Positions 1-7,153 of a stretch of 11,363 bases of DNA are shown one piece after another. Origin of the DNA: Acidobacteriota bacterium (GTDB lineage Bacteria > Acidobacteriota > Vicinamibacteria > Vicinamibacterales > UBA8438). The notes under the pieces are model-generated. The model was not told where the DNA came from. It saw only the letters and a list, made by a program, of their open reading frames with translations, and searched no databases. Made by a program: the position numbers and the translations under genes. The DNA lies in contig SXOW01000162.1 in the NCBI GenBank assembly GCA_005778315.1, forward strand, positions 1-11,363, given 5' to 3'. Positions within the stretch are counted from its first letter, which is position 1; each line of letters opens with the position of its first letter.

Positions 1-1229
1 CCGTCGATGGGCCGCATCGTGAGGGTCGACCCCTCCAGGTCCCGCGCCTTGACGCCTGGTAGCAGCAGTCCCTTCGCGTGCCGGTCGTGAAAGAACGGCG
101 TCCCCGGGAACGGGATGGCGTTGAAGATGAAATTCGGCAGGGGCACCTCTGGGGTGTCGAGGACGAACTCCAGTTCGCGGCGCATGTCCGCCACGGATCG
201 CTCCGTGGGGTCGAACACAAGACCGTACTGAAACAGGATGCCGGCATCGAGGGACCGCTCGATGAGCTGCACCTGCGGATACCGGTTGTTCTGCGCCTTG
301 TTGACGCGGTGCAACCAGGTGTCGTCGAACGACTCGACCCCGACCAGCAGCGAGAAACACCCCGACTCGCGGGCCAGCGCCACGTCCTCGTCGTTCCAGA
401 AGAAGGCGTCGGTCGCAAATCCGCTCCAGAACCGGAAGTAGCCCTGCGTCCGGAGCTCGCGAAGCAGCGCAAGCCGATCGAGAAAGAACTGTCGGTCGCC
501 GCCGTGGAACTGGTTGTCGACAAACAGGAGAATCTCGCGGCGGCCCAGCCCGACGATCTGTCGGCGCAGGTACTCGAGGCTCTGTTTCGTGTAGGCGTGG
601 CCCTCGCCAGTCAGGGTGCAGAAGCTGCACCGGAAATTGCAATTTCGGCTCGATTCGACATACGCGATGCGCTTCCCGATCCAGTCCGCGAGGTCGTAGC
701 GCGGGATCATGTCGTGGTCGACATGGTCCTCGCCCAGCGCCTCGGCGATGACGTCGCGCAGTTCCTCGATGTCACCCAGGCAGGCGTAGTCGAAGAATTT
801 CTGCGCATACCGGGGAAAGCTGCGCACCGGGTAGCCGCCCGCGATGACGATGACCCGGGGGTTGGCACTGCGCACATAGGCGGTAATGTGCAGCATCCGA
901 TCGAACGTGTCCGTCAGGCCCGTCAGCACGACGACGTCCGGCCACTCCAGGAGCTGGGGCCGAAAGACCTCCAGGAACCCGTGCGACACCTCGTTGTGGA
1001 TCCGCACATCGCAGAAACGCTGCGAGAAGGCGCCGGCCAACATCACCGGCACGAGCGCATTGGGCACCTCGTGGGTGAGCTTGACCGGTTGACGGAGTTC
1101 GGGAAAGTAGCAATTGACCACGAGCACACGTTTGCGAGTCGTGGCGCGCGCGCCGATGGCCCCAGCGACCTCCGCGTTGGCAACGCGCGCCGACTTGCTG
1201 GTCCTGGAGTCCATCATGCGGCCAATCAT
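1..1229 (-). CDS. B12-binding domain radical SAM protein (partial, C-terminus off left edge)
   Basis: About 409 residues are visible. The N-terminal part (about residues 34-165) is a Rossmann-like cobalamin-binding domain, starting VLVVNCYFPELRQ and containing VIVIAGGYP. A radical SAM domain follows, with the CxxxCxxC cluster motif in SSRNCNFRCSFCTLTG (C197, C201, C204 if the first Met is at 1229). Further typical elements are VGVESFDDTWLHRVNKAQN and PFPGTPFF. The family uses a [4Fe-4S] cluster and SAM to form a 5'-deoxyadenosyl radical; B12 members often methylate or rearrange unactivated carbons. The substrate cannot be read from sequence. The canonical DxHxxG cobalamin-ligand motif is not visible, as in many B12 radical SAM enzymes. 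The ATG at 1229 overlaps the P450 stop (ATGA), which favours it; in-frame ATGs at 1217 and 1214 are alternatives. The frame is open to position 1, so the gene continues outside the window. Confidence 0.9.
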   Translation of the reverse strand, partial: MIGRMMDSRTSKSARVANAEVAGAIGARATTRKRVLVVNCYFPELRQPVKLTHEVPNALVPVMLAGAFSQRFCDVRIHNEVSHGFLEVFRPQLLEWPDVVVLTGLTDTFDRMLHITAYVRSANPRVIVIAGGYPVRSFPRYAQKFFDYACLGDIEELRDVIAEALGEDHVDHDMIPRYDLADWIGKRIAYVESSRNCNFRCSFCTLTGEGHAYTKQSLEYLRRQIVGLGRREILLFVDNQFHGGDRQFFLDRLALLRELRTQGYFRFWSGFATDAFFWNDEDVALARESGCFSLLVGVESFDDTWLHRVNKAQNNRYPQVQLIERSLDAGILFQYGLVFDPTERSVADMRRELEFVLDTPEVPLPNFIFNAIPFPGTPFFHDRHAKGLLLPGVKARDLEGSTLTMRPID

Positions 1230-2593
1230 ACCCCCTGCCCCGGAGCCCGCCGCATCACGATGGGCCGGTCGGGCCGGAGGGTAACGGTCGCGCTGAGTCC
1301 AATCGGGTCGTTGGCGAGCGCGAACTGACAGCGCTGCGCGAGGGTCGCCACGACCAGCCGCAGCTGCATGCTCGCGAAGCTGTCGCCGATGCACCGGCGC
1401 GGACCGCCGCCGAAGGGACAATAGGCAAACGCCGGGAGATCGCGCACCATGGTCGTCCCGAACCGGTCCGGGTCGAACGTCTCCGGATCGATCCACAACG
1501 CCGGATGACGGTGTGTCACGTACGGGCTCACGAGGATGAACGCACCAGCCGGGACACGGTAGCCGCCCACCTCGTCATCCGCGACGGCGCAGCGTGGGAT
1601 GGCCCACACCGGCGGATACAGCCGCATCGACTCCTGAATCAGGTGTCCCGTGTATACCAGCCGGTCCAGGTCGTCGACCGTTGGGACCCGGCCCTCGAGC
1701 ACGTCCACGAGTTCGGTTCTCAGTCGCGCGGCGGCGGTCGGGTGCTTCGCCAACAGATAGAACGTCCACCCGAGCGCGAGGGCGCTGGTCTCGTGCCCGG
1801 CGATGAAGGTCGTCATCACCTCGTCGCGCAATTGCCCATCGGTCATCCCCTTCCCGGTCTCCGGATCCCGCGCCGCCATCAGCATCGAGAGCAGATCGGC
1901 CGGCTGGGCGGCGGTCCGTCGCCGTTGGTCGATCAGATCGGCGACGAAGTCGTCGACGTCCAACAGCGCGCGCCGCAGCGCCGCGTTGCGGCGCGTCGGA
2001 AGCCAGCCCGGCCAGCCCATGGGGCGCATCATGGCGGCCGCCGCCTCGCGCGTGGCCACCGCCAGCGCCGCTTCGAACCGCGCGGCCGCGGGGCTGACGT
2101 CGGCGCTCATCAGAGTCTCGCCGATGATTCCCAGCGTGAGGTGTGACATCTCGGCCGTCAGGTTCACCGTGTCGGCACGCTCGCGCTCCCAGCGATCGGC
2201 CAGGGCCGTGGCCGCCCGCGTCATCGCGCGGCCGAATGCCGCGACATGCTCGCGGTGAAATGCCGGTTGCATGAGACGGCGCTGCCGCAGCCAGTAGGCG
2301 CCGTCGCTCGTCAGCAGCCCGTTGCCAAGAAACGCGCGCAGTACCCCGAAGCCGCCCGTCTGCGTACTGGCGTTGGTATACCGCGTGTGGTGGGTCTGGA
2401 GGACGTGACGGATATGGTCCGGATGGGCCAGCAGCACGACGGACTTGTGCAGCAGACGGAACTGCACGACGTCGCCGTGCGCCCGTCTGAGATCGAGGAG
2501 GAACGGCAGCGGGTCCCGGCGCATGCGCCCAAGGTCGCCCGCGAGGCGGCGAGAACGCGGGCCGGGGGGCGTGGGTCTGCTAGCCTCCGACAC
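1226..2593 (-). CDS. cytochrome P450
   Basis: A full-length bacterial P450 of 455 residues. Visible landmarks are the C-helix WLRQR (W101, R105), the I-helix oxygen-activation motif AGHETS (265-270), the K-helix ExxR (E321-R324, followed by LYPP), FDPDRF (about 373-378) and the heme loop FGGGPRRCIG with the thiolate ligand C401. There is no N-terminal membrane anchor, so it should be a soluble monooxygenase that hydroxylates or otherwise oxidises a small hydrophobic substrate using electrons from separate redox partners. None is encoded next to it. The start is GTG, inside the last codons of the upstream kinase gene (14-bp overlap). The stop overlaps the radical SAM start by 4 bp. This argues for an operon with coupled translation and, by inference, a shared pathway. 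An internal ATG (M24) is a less likely start because it trims the proline-rich N-terminus. Substrate unknown. Confidence 0.97.
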   Translation of the reverse strand: MSEASRPTPPGPRSRRLAGDLGRMRRDPLPFLLDLRRAHGDVVQFRLLHKSVVLLAHPDHIRHVLQTHHTRYTNASTQTGGFGVLRAFLGNGLLTSDGAYWLRQRRLMQPAFHREHVAAFGRAMTRAATALADRWERERADTVNLTAEMSHLTLGIIGETLMSADVSPAAARFEAALAVATREAAAAMMRPMGWPGWLPTRRNAALRRALLDVDDFVADLIDQRRRTAAQPADLLSMLMAARDPETGKGMTDGQLRDEVMTTFIAGHETSALALGWTFYLLAKHPTAAARLRTELVDVLEGRVPTVDDLDRLVYTGHLIQESMRLYPPVWAIPRCAVADDEVGGYRVPAGAFILVSPYVTHRHPALWIDPETFDPDRFGTTMVRDLPAFAYCPFGGGPRRCIGDSFASMQLRLVVATLAQRCQFALANDPIGLSATVTLRPDRPIVMRRAPGQGV

Positions 2594-4877
2594 CAGCGAG
2601 GATGTCCTCGAGCTTGCCGGCCCGGCGCAACGCCTGACGGAGCGGCTCGGCGTGCGGGTAGTACCGGATTCCCACCAGGAAGCTGGCGTCGTGGTCGGCG
2701 AGCGCCTGCTCGGCCAGGGCGACCGCCTCGTCGGCCATCCCGAGCGCCGCCGCGGACCAGGCCAGGCCGAACGGCTGGACGTAGACAGCGGCGGCCCGTT
2801 TCACCAGCTCGTCGTAGCAGGCCAGCGCCGCGTCGCGGTGGCCGAGTTCCAGATGCGCCGACACCTGCATCGCAAGCGGCCAGGGATGGCGCCCTGACAC
2901 GGCGAGCGCCGCGTCGCCCGCCTCCAGCGACTGTTCATAGCGGGCCGCGAGGAGTCCGAGGAACTGGTGCGCCCAGTGAGACACGTAGGACGCCGGGTCA
3001 CGCGCCACCGCCTCGTGCGCCGTCCCGAACGCCTCGTCGAACCGGCCGGCGAAGCCGAGCGTCAGCGTGTGCTGCGCCGACGTGTACGCCGACAGCGGAT
3101 CCTGCTGGCGCATGAGCGTGGTGTGGGTGACGGCCTCGTCGAACCGCCCGCGAATCCAGCAGAGCACGAACAGGGCATACCAGCCGCGTGCCTGGATGTA
3201 CTCGGGGTTGAGCTCCAGCGCGCGCCGCAGCTCGCGTTCGGCCCCATCGACATCGAAGTCGTGCAGGAGCAGCGAGCCGGCCAGAGCGGCATGGGCCTCC
3301 GCCAGCGAATCGTCCAGCGTCACCGCGCGGTTGGCGGCGGCCTTGGCGTGCGGCATCGTGTCGTGCGCGCGCACGAAACCGTACTGCCCCAGGATGGTGT
3401 GGCCGTCGGCCACTCCGGCCCAGGCCTGCGCGAAGCCAGGGTCGAGCGCCACGGCCTGTTTCAAACAGGTCAGCGCGGCCGGAATCGACACCCCCCGCTT
3501 GTAGAGCAGCGCGCGCCCCTTGAGGTACAGCTCGTAGGCCTCCAAGTTGTCGGTGGCCGGTTTGACCAGCGCGACCTCCTGTTCGGCCGACAGGGACACT
3601 TTGAGCCGCTCGGCGACTGTTCGCGCGATTTCGTCCTGCACCGCGAACACGTCCTCCATCTCGCGGTCCAGACGCTCCGACCACAGCTGGTAGCCGTCGG
3701 CGGTGTTGACCAGCTGGGTCGTGATCCGCAGCCGCTTGCCCGCTTTCCGGACACCGCCTTCGAGGACCGTGCTCACCCCCAACTGCTCGCCGACCTCCCG
3801 CAGGTCGATGTTCTTGCCCTTGAATGAGAACGAGGACGTGCGAGCCGCCACCCGGAGACCCCGGATCTGGCCAAGCACGTTGATGATCTCCTCGGCGATC
3901 CCGTCGGCGAAGAAGTCGTTCTCCGGGTCCGCGCTCAGGTTGGTGAAGGGCAGGACCGCGATGGACGCCCGGGCCCCCGTCGACGAGACCCCCGGCAGGG
4001 TCGCGTGCGCCTCGGTCTTCCGCGTATCATGTTGCCGACGCGCGCGCTGCAGGCTCTCCAGCAAGGCTGAGGCCCCCTGATAGCGATTGGCGGGCAGCTT
4101 CTCGAGGCACTTGTGGACGACGTGCGCGACCAGCTCCGGCATCCCGCCGCGCCGGGACGACAGCGGCGGCGGCTCGTCCCGCAGGATGCAGGCCATCAAG
4201 GTGGCCGCGGTCGGTCCCGCGAACGGGCGGTGACCGGTCAGCAACTCGTACATGATGACGCCCAACGCGAAGATGTCCGACCGGTGGTCTGACTCGCTGC
4301 GCTCGAAACGCTCCGGCGCCATGTAAGCCAGGGTCCCAACGACACTCCCGTGCTGGGTCAGCTCCGTGGCGAGGGTCTCTTCCAGGTCGGCGGCCGGCCC
4401 GCTCAGGCTGGCCAGCCCGAAGTCGAGCACCTTGACCCGACCCGCGTCCGTGACCATGATATTGGCCGGCTTCAGGTCCCGGTGGATCACGCCGCAGGCG
4501 TGCGCCGCGGTCAGGGCATCGGCGAGCGGTTCCACCACCGTGAAAAACCGGTCGATCGGCATCGGTCCCGCCGCGATCAGCTGGGAGAGGGATTGCCCCT
4601 CCACGAGTTCCATGGCGAGGTAGTGCACGCCGTCGATATCGTCCACCGCATGAATCGTGACGACGTTGGGGTGGTTCAGCGCTGCGACGGCCCGCGCTTC
4701 GCGCTGGAATCGGATCAGCACGGCTGCCTTGGCAGCCACCGCGTCGGGGAGGGTCTTGAGGGCGACGTCCCGCCCCAGACGGGTGTCGCGCGCTCGCCAC
4801 ACCTGACCCATACCCCCTTCCCCGATCAGTCCGGAGACTTCGTAGACGCCTAGTCGCTGGCCGGGGGTAAGGCTCAT
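2580..4877 (-). CDS. Ser/Thr protein kinase with TolB/FlgO-like domain and TPR repeats
   Basis: 765 residues from the ATG at 4877. An eukaryotic-like (PknB/Hanks) kinase domain covers about residues 9-280. It has the glycine loop GEGGMGQVW, ATP-anchoring K41 (VALK), E60, catalytic HRDLKPAN (D134, N139), DFG (152-154) and APE (187-189), so all key residues for activity are present. Residues about 305-430 (SIAVLPFTNLSAD, FADGIAEEI, YQLWSERLDRE) match the TolB/FlgO-like domain often found next to bacterial cyclases and kinases. The remainder, about 445-765, is helical TPR repeat, a likely protein-interaction or sensor module. No transmembrane segment is visible between kinase and TPR, unlike many PknB proteins, so it is predicted cytoplasmic. 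The start MSLTPGQRLGVYEV fits the family; an upstream ATG at 4931 adds 18 residues of non-family sequence. It heads the operon with the P450 and radical SAM genes, suggesting phosphorylation-based control of that pathway (inference). Confidence 0.96.
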   Translation of the reverse strand: MSLTPGQRLGVYEVSGLIGEGGMGQVWRARDTRLGRDVALKTLPDAVAAKAAVLIRFQREARAVAALNHPNVVTIHAVDDIDGVHYLAMELVEGQSLSQLIAAGPMPIDRFFTVVEPLADALTAAHACGVIHRDLKPANIMVTDAGRVKVLDFGLASLSGPAADLEETLATELTQHGSVVGTLAYMAPERFERSESDHRSDIFALGVIMYELLTGHRPFAGPTAATLMACILRDEPPPLSSRRGGMPELVAHVVHKCLEKLPANRYQGASALLESLQRARRQHDTRKTEAHATLPGVSSTGARASIAVLPFTNLSADPENDFFADGIAEEIINVLGQIRGLRVAARTSSFSFKGKNIDLREVGEQLGVSTVLEGGVRKAGKRLRITTQLVNTADGYQLWSERLDREMEDVFAVQDEIARTVAERLKVSLSAEQEVALVKPATDNLEAYELYLKGRALLYKRGVSIPAALTCLKQAVALDPGFAQAWAGVADGHTILGQYGFVRAHDTMPHAKAAANRAVTLDDSLAEAHAALAGSLLLHDFDVDGAERELRRALELNPEYIQARGWYALFVLCWIRGRFDEAVTHTTLMRQQDPLSAYTSAQHTLTLGFAGRFDEAFGTAHEAVARDPASYVSHWAHQFLGLLAARYEQSLEAGDAALAVSGRHPWPLAMQVSAHLELGHRDAALACYDELVKRAAAVYVQPFGLAWSAAALGMADEAVALAEQALADHDASFLVGIRYYPHAEPLRQALRRAGKLEDILAGVGG

Positions 4878-4963
4878 GGGCGTGCGGATCCAGGGCGGGC
4901 CGTCAGTTGACGCGAGGCACCCGGCGACCATGACCCGACGCGTGAGACGTGGAGGCTGGCCAC
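4878..4963. promoter_or_regulatory. divergent intergenic region between kinase operon and methyltransferase
   Basis: The 86 bp between the preferred kinase start (4877, minus) and the methyltransferase start (4964, plus) must carry the promoters for both directions unless transcription comes from further away. A TTGACG hexamer at 4907-4912 could be a plus-strand -35 element, but no convincing -10 box follows at the usual spacing. No strong Shine-Dalgarno sequence precedes the kinase ATG. The role is assigned from gene layout, not from a recognised motif. Confidence 0.35.
4951..4955 (+). promoter_or_regulatory. Shine-Dalgarno site deciding the methyltransferase start
   Basis: GGAGG lies 8 nt before the GTG at 4964. 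This spacing favours 4964 over the in-frame GTG at 4949 (which overlaps the site itself) and over the ATG at 4976. Confidence 0.6.
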
Positions 4964-5848
4964 GTGAGTAAACGGATGAGCACCGTCAAGCCGTGGACCT
5001 CCACGGTCTACCGTCTTGGGTTCGGGTATCTCGAGCGCCTGCTCGCAATCCCGGCCATCAAGCGGCCGGCCTGGCGCCTGTGGTACGAACTGTTCGGGAC
5101 CCGGTTCGACACCGACGCGCTGCATTTCCTGAACTGCGGCTACTTCGACCCCGTTGCGGCGGACGGTCCCCCGCTGCCCCTGGAGGAACCTGAGGAGGCC
5201 GAGCGCCTGTGCGTGCAACTTTACCATCAGGTCGTGTCAGGGGTGGCTCTCGAGGGTCGACGCGTGCTCGAGGTCGGCTGCGGCCGCGGTGGTGGAAGCT
5301 GGTTCGTCCGGAGACGTCTCGGCGCCGGGACCCTGGTCGGGGTGGACCGGTCGCGATCGGCGGTCCGGCGCGCTCGCGCGGCTTACGGTGCGGGCGGCCT
5401 GCACTTCGTCGCTGGCGACGCCGAAGCGCTCCCCTTCGCCGACGCCGCCTTCGACGTGGTCGTGAACGTGGAGTCGTCCCACTGCTACGGCTCCATGGCC
5501 GGCTACCTCGCCGACGTCGCGCGTGTCCTGCGGCCGGGAGGTCACCTGCTGTTTGCCGATTTCCGCCCCGTCGCCAAGATCGCCGCGCTCAGGTCCCAGT
5601 TCGGGGATGCGGGTCTGGAGATCGTCGGGACGCGGGATATCACCACGCAGGTGCTGGCGGCGCTTGCACTCGACAGCCCGCGTCGGCGCGCACTGGTGGC
5701 CGCCTACGTCCCGACCTACCTCGCGACGGTCTTCGGCGAGTTCTGCGTCGTGCAGGATTCGACGACCTACCGCCAATTCCAGGAGCGGACCGTCCTCTAC
5801 CAGAGTTACGTTCTGCGAAGGCCGAACGCGGGCCGCTCGCCTACCTGA
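4964..5848 (+). CDS. SAM-dependent class I methyltransferase, phthiotriol-dimycocerosate methyltransferase-like
   Basis: 294 residues from GTG 4964. The Rossmann methyltransferase core begins with motif I VLEVGCGRGGGSW (101-113), then GVDRSRSAV (126-134), an acidic motif GDAEALPF (151-158), and NVESSHCYGSMAGYL with RVLRPGGHLLFADFRP (about 187-202). The combination LEVGCGxGGG, NVExSHCY and VLRPGG..xxADxRP closely resembles the mycobacterial phthiotriol/phenolphthiotriol dimycocerosate O-methyltransferase (Rv2952 type), as I remember that family. The region before motif I (RLWYELFGTRF, FLNCGYFD, VQLYHQ) also follows that layout. It probably O-methylates a lipid, polyketide or other small molecule; the exact substrate is not inferable. 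It is divergent from the kinase operon, and its last 8 bp overlap the 3' end of the convergent patatin gene, leaving no room for a conventional terminator between them. Confidence 0.92.
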   Translation: MSKRMSTVKPWTSTVYRLGFGYLERLLAIPAIKRPAWRLWYELFGTRFDTDALHFLNCGYFDPVAADGPPLPLEEPEEAERLCVQLYHQVVSGVALEGRRVLEVGCGRGGGSWFVRRRLGAGTLVGVDRSRSAVRRARAAYGAGGLHFVAGDAEALPFADAAFDVVVNVESSHCYGSMAGYLADVARVLRPGGHLLFADFRPVAKIAALRSQFGDAGLEIVGTRDITTQVLAALALDSPRRRALVAAYVPTYLATVFGEFCVVQDSTTYRQFQERTVLYQSYVLRRPNAGRSPT

Positions 5849-6872
5849 AATCGTCAGCATGGACGCTCTGTTTGCCCACGACCGTTCCGATGCGCGCCAG
5901 TTCCTCGACCTGCTGTGACCCGGTCTGCGACAGCTCCTCGAATTCGTCCGCTGTTCGGGTCCCCAGTTTGAACCGGTCGAATCCCCTCTGATCGAAGCTG
6001 ATGTTGAAGCGCTTGTACCAGACACGGTCACCTTCCTCGTCGTCGCGCCGCTTCATGACCTGGTGCTGCAGGAAGTTGATGTCCTGCATCATCGCGCTGA
6101 TCATGAGGCCGTACATCTGTTCGTCATCGAGTGCCGCGAGCCCATGCGTCCTGGGCGTGTGATAGCCCGTGCCGACGGAGTAGAAACGCAGCTCGTCGTC
6201 GGCAGGGTTCCACCCGAGGCGACGCTTGACGCCCACGTAGGCGGCGTATGTGGGGTTGGCGAATGGTGAGATCCCGCCGTCGAGAAACGCGCCGCTCGGC
6301 GCGAACATCGGCGGCAGCGCAGAGCTGCGGCGGACGATCTTCCAGAGCGGCTCGTCCTCGTCCACCTCCGTGTTGGACCAGAACGATGGCTCCCCACCCG
6401 GGTCCGGCGGGAAGTTGCCGAAGAAGACCACCTTGCCGGTCGCCATGTCACGGGCGGGAACGGCGAGATAGGAATCACGCACCCCAGGCCGTTTGGCCCG
6501 CGAACGGCGGAGATCGCGGCGGAGATCGCTCGGGCGCTTCTTGCCGAACACCGTCTTCAGCATGGTTTCCAGCGCCGTGGTGGCGGCCTGTCGCTTCTCA
6601 GCCGGCGTCAGCGAGTTCGCCGACGATGCCCCCTCAGCAACGAGATCGCCCGACTGCTTCGCCACCGTGAGGAACAGTTCCTTGATCTCTCGCGCCCGCA
6701 TCCCGTTGGCCAGCCCGGCCGCGATCAACGACCCGGCGCTGGTACCGCAGAAGCAGTCGAAAATCTCGTTCGCCGGTTTGTCACCGTTGATCAGCTCCAT
6801 CTGCTCAATCACCGCAGCCGAGAAGACGCCCCGCATCCCCCCGCCATCAATCGTCAAGATCCGTCGCGTCAT
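5841..6872 (-). CDS. patatin-like phospholipase family protein
   Basis: 343 residues. The patatin fold is marked by the N-terminal oxyanion loop DGGGMRG (9-15), the nucleophile elbow GTSAG with catalytic S45, and the second dyad residue in DGG (D198). All catalytic elements are present, so it should be an active Ser/Asp acyl hydrolase acting on phospholipids or neutral lipids. No signal peptide or membrane segment is seen, so it is predicted cytoplasmic. The C-terminal third (after about residue 215) has no motif I can name. The start is supported by GAGG six bases before the ATG. A 40-codon remnant of another hydrolase lies just upstream and overlaps its first 26 bp. Some patatins (CapV) are CBASS effectors, but no nucleotidyltransferase or other defence gene is present here, so that role is not supported. 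Confidence 0.95.
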   Translation of the reverse strand: MTRRILTIDGGGMRGVFSAAVIEQMELINGDKPANEIFDCFCGTSAGSLIAAGLANGMRAREIKELFLTVAKQSGDLVAEGASSANSLTPAEKRQAATTALETMLKTVFGKKRPSDLRRDLRRSRAKRPGVRDSYLAVPARDMATGKVVFFGNFPPDPGGEPSFWSNTEVDEDEPLWKIVRRSSALPPMFAPSGAFLDGGISPFANPTYAAYVGVKRRLGWNPADDELRFYSVGTGYHTPRTHGLAALDDEQMYGLMISAMMQDINFLQHQVMKRRDDEEGDRVWYKRFNISFDQRGFDRFKLGTRTADEFEELSQTGSQQVEELARIGTVVGKQSVHADDFR

Positions 6873-6969
6873 ACGACACCTCGCTCTCTCGTGCGCTCAG
6901 GGTGCGGACTCGAACCGTCTCGTTCTTCTCTTGCTGACCGATCCCGTGCACGACGATGATGTAGCGCAC
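6847..6969 (-). pseudogene. N-terminal remnant of an alpha/beta-hydrolase-like gene (HGIGQQ type)
   Basis: A 40-codon frame starting at GTG 6969 reads MRYIIVVHGIGQQEKNETV and then, from about residue 20, an unrelated tail ending at 6847, inside the patatin gene. A beta-strand followed by HGIGxQ..NET near the very N-terminus is what I recall from intact alpha/beta-hydrolase-type proteins several hundred residues long. Here the nucleophile and the rest of the fold are absent. The likeliest reading is that a deletion fused the first about 19 codons to the patatin upstream region. It could instead now serve as a translated leader: its stop lies 26 bp inside the patatin gene, so ribosomes leaving it could re-initiate. 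The Shine-Dalgarno before GTG is weak. The identification rests on a short motif. Confidence 0.4.
6879..6882 (-). promoter_or_regulatory. Shine-Dalgarno site of the patatin gene
   Basis: On the minus strand GAGG is followed by six bases and then the patatin ATG (6872-6870). It lies within the short upstream remnant frame, so translation of the two could be coupled. Confidence 0.55.
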
Positions 6970-7092
6970 GACATCCACGCCAGGGGAGGATGGGGGCCTG
7001 TCGGGCCGTGAATCGGGGCTCATAGTGGCTTCGCAGCCCATGGCTGACTCGCGTAGGCTACCACCAGCCGGCCTCTCACTGGCGTATTCACC

Positions 7093-7105
7093 GGGGCTGA
7101 GCCCC
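7093..7105. promoter_or_regulatory. 13-bp palindrome upstream of dienelactone hydrolase
   Basis: GGGGCTGAGCCCC is a perfect inverted repeat (6-bp arms around one central G). It sits in the divergent region between the patatin side and the dienelactone hydrolase, 12 bp before the -35-like hexamer. It could be an operator for a dimeric repressor or simply a GC-rich chance palindrome. Confidence 0.25.
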
Positions 7106-7117
7106 TCGAGCGCCCGG

Positions 7118-7146
7118 TTGCGTGGCCCCGTCGAATCTCCTATTCT
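7118..7146 (+). promoter_or_regulatory. possible sigma-70-like promoter of dienelactone hydrolase
   Basis: TTGCGT (7118-7123), a 17-bp spacer and TATTCT (7141-7146) match the layout of a housekeeping promoter, with 3/6 and 4/6 consensus bases. Transcription would begin at or next to the ATG at 7154. That gene has no recognisable Shine-Dalgarno, so a leaderless mRNA is plausible. Confidence 0.3.
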
Positions 7147-7153
7147 TCGGTGC

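Noticed and set aside
78..1328. 416-residue plus-strand open frame
   Set aside because: It lies antisense to the radical SAM gene, which has clear cluster motifs. The plus frame has no recognisable domain and is a typical GC-rich shadow.
2246..3115. 289-residue plus-strand open frame rich in Arg and Pro
   Set aside because: Antisense to the ends of the P450 and kinase genes; composition is that of a shadow frame.
4878..4931. 18-residue N-terminal extension of the kinase (ATG at 4931)
   Set aside because: The extension does not look like family sequence, has no good SD and would leave almost no room for divergent promoters; the family usually starts close to the MSLTPG motif.
5237..6031. 264-residue minus-strand frame opposite the methyltransferase
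   Set aside because: The methyltransferase on the other strand has full SAM-binding motifs; this frame has none.
5841..6872. Patatin as a CBASS (CapV) defence effector
   Set aside because: No CD-NTase, ubiquitin-like or other CBASS gene is adjacent, so the fold alone is not enough.
7025..7153. 43-residue N-terminal extension of dienelactone hydrolase
   Set aside because: It crosses the palindrome and putative promoter and has no family likeness; MAEVVEFPSNG is a normal start for the fold.
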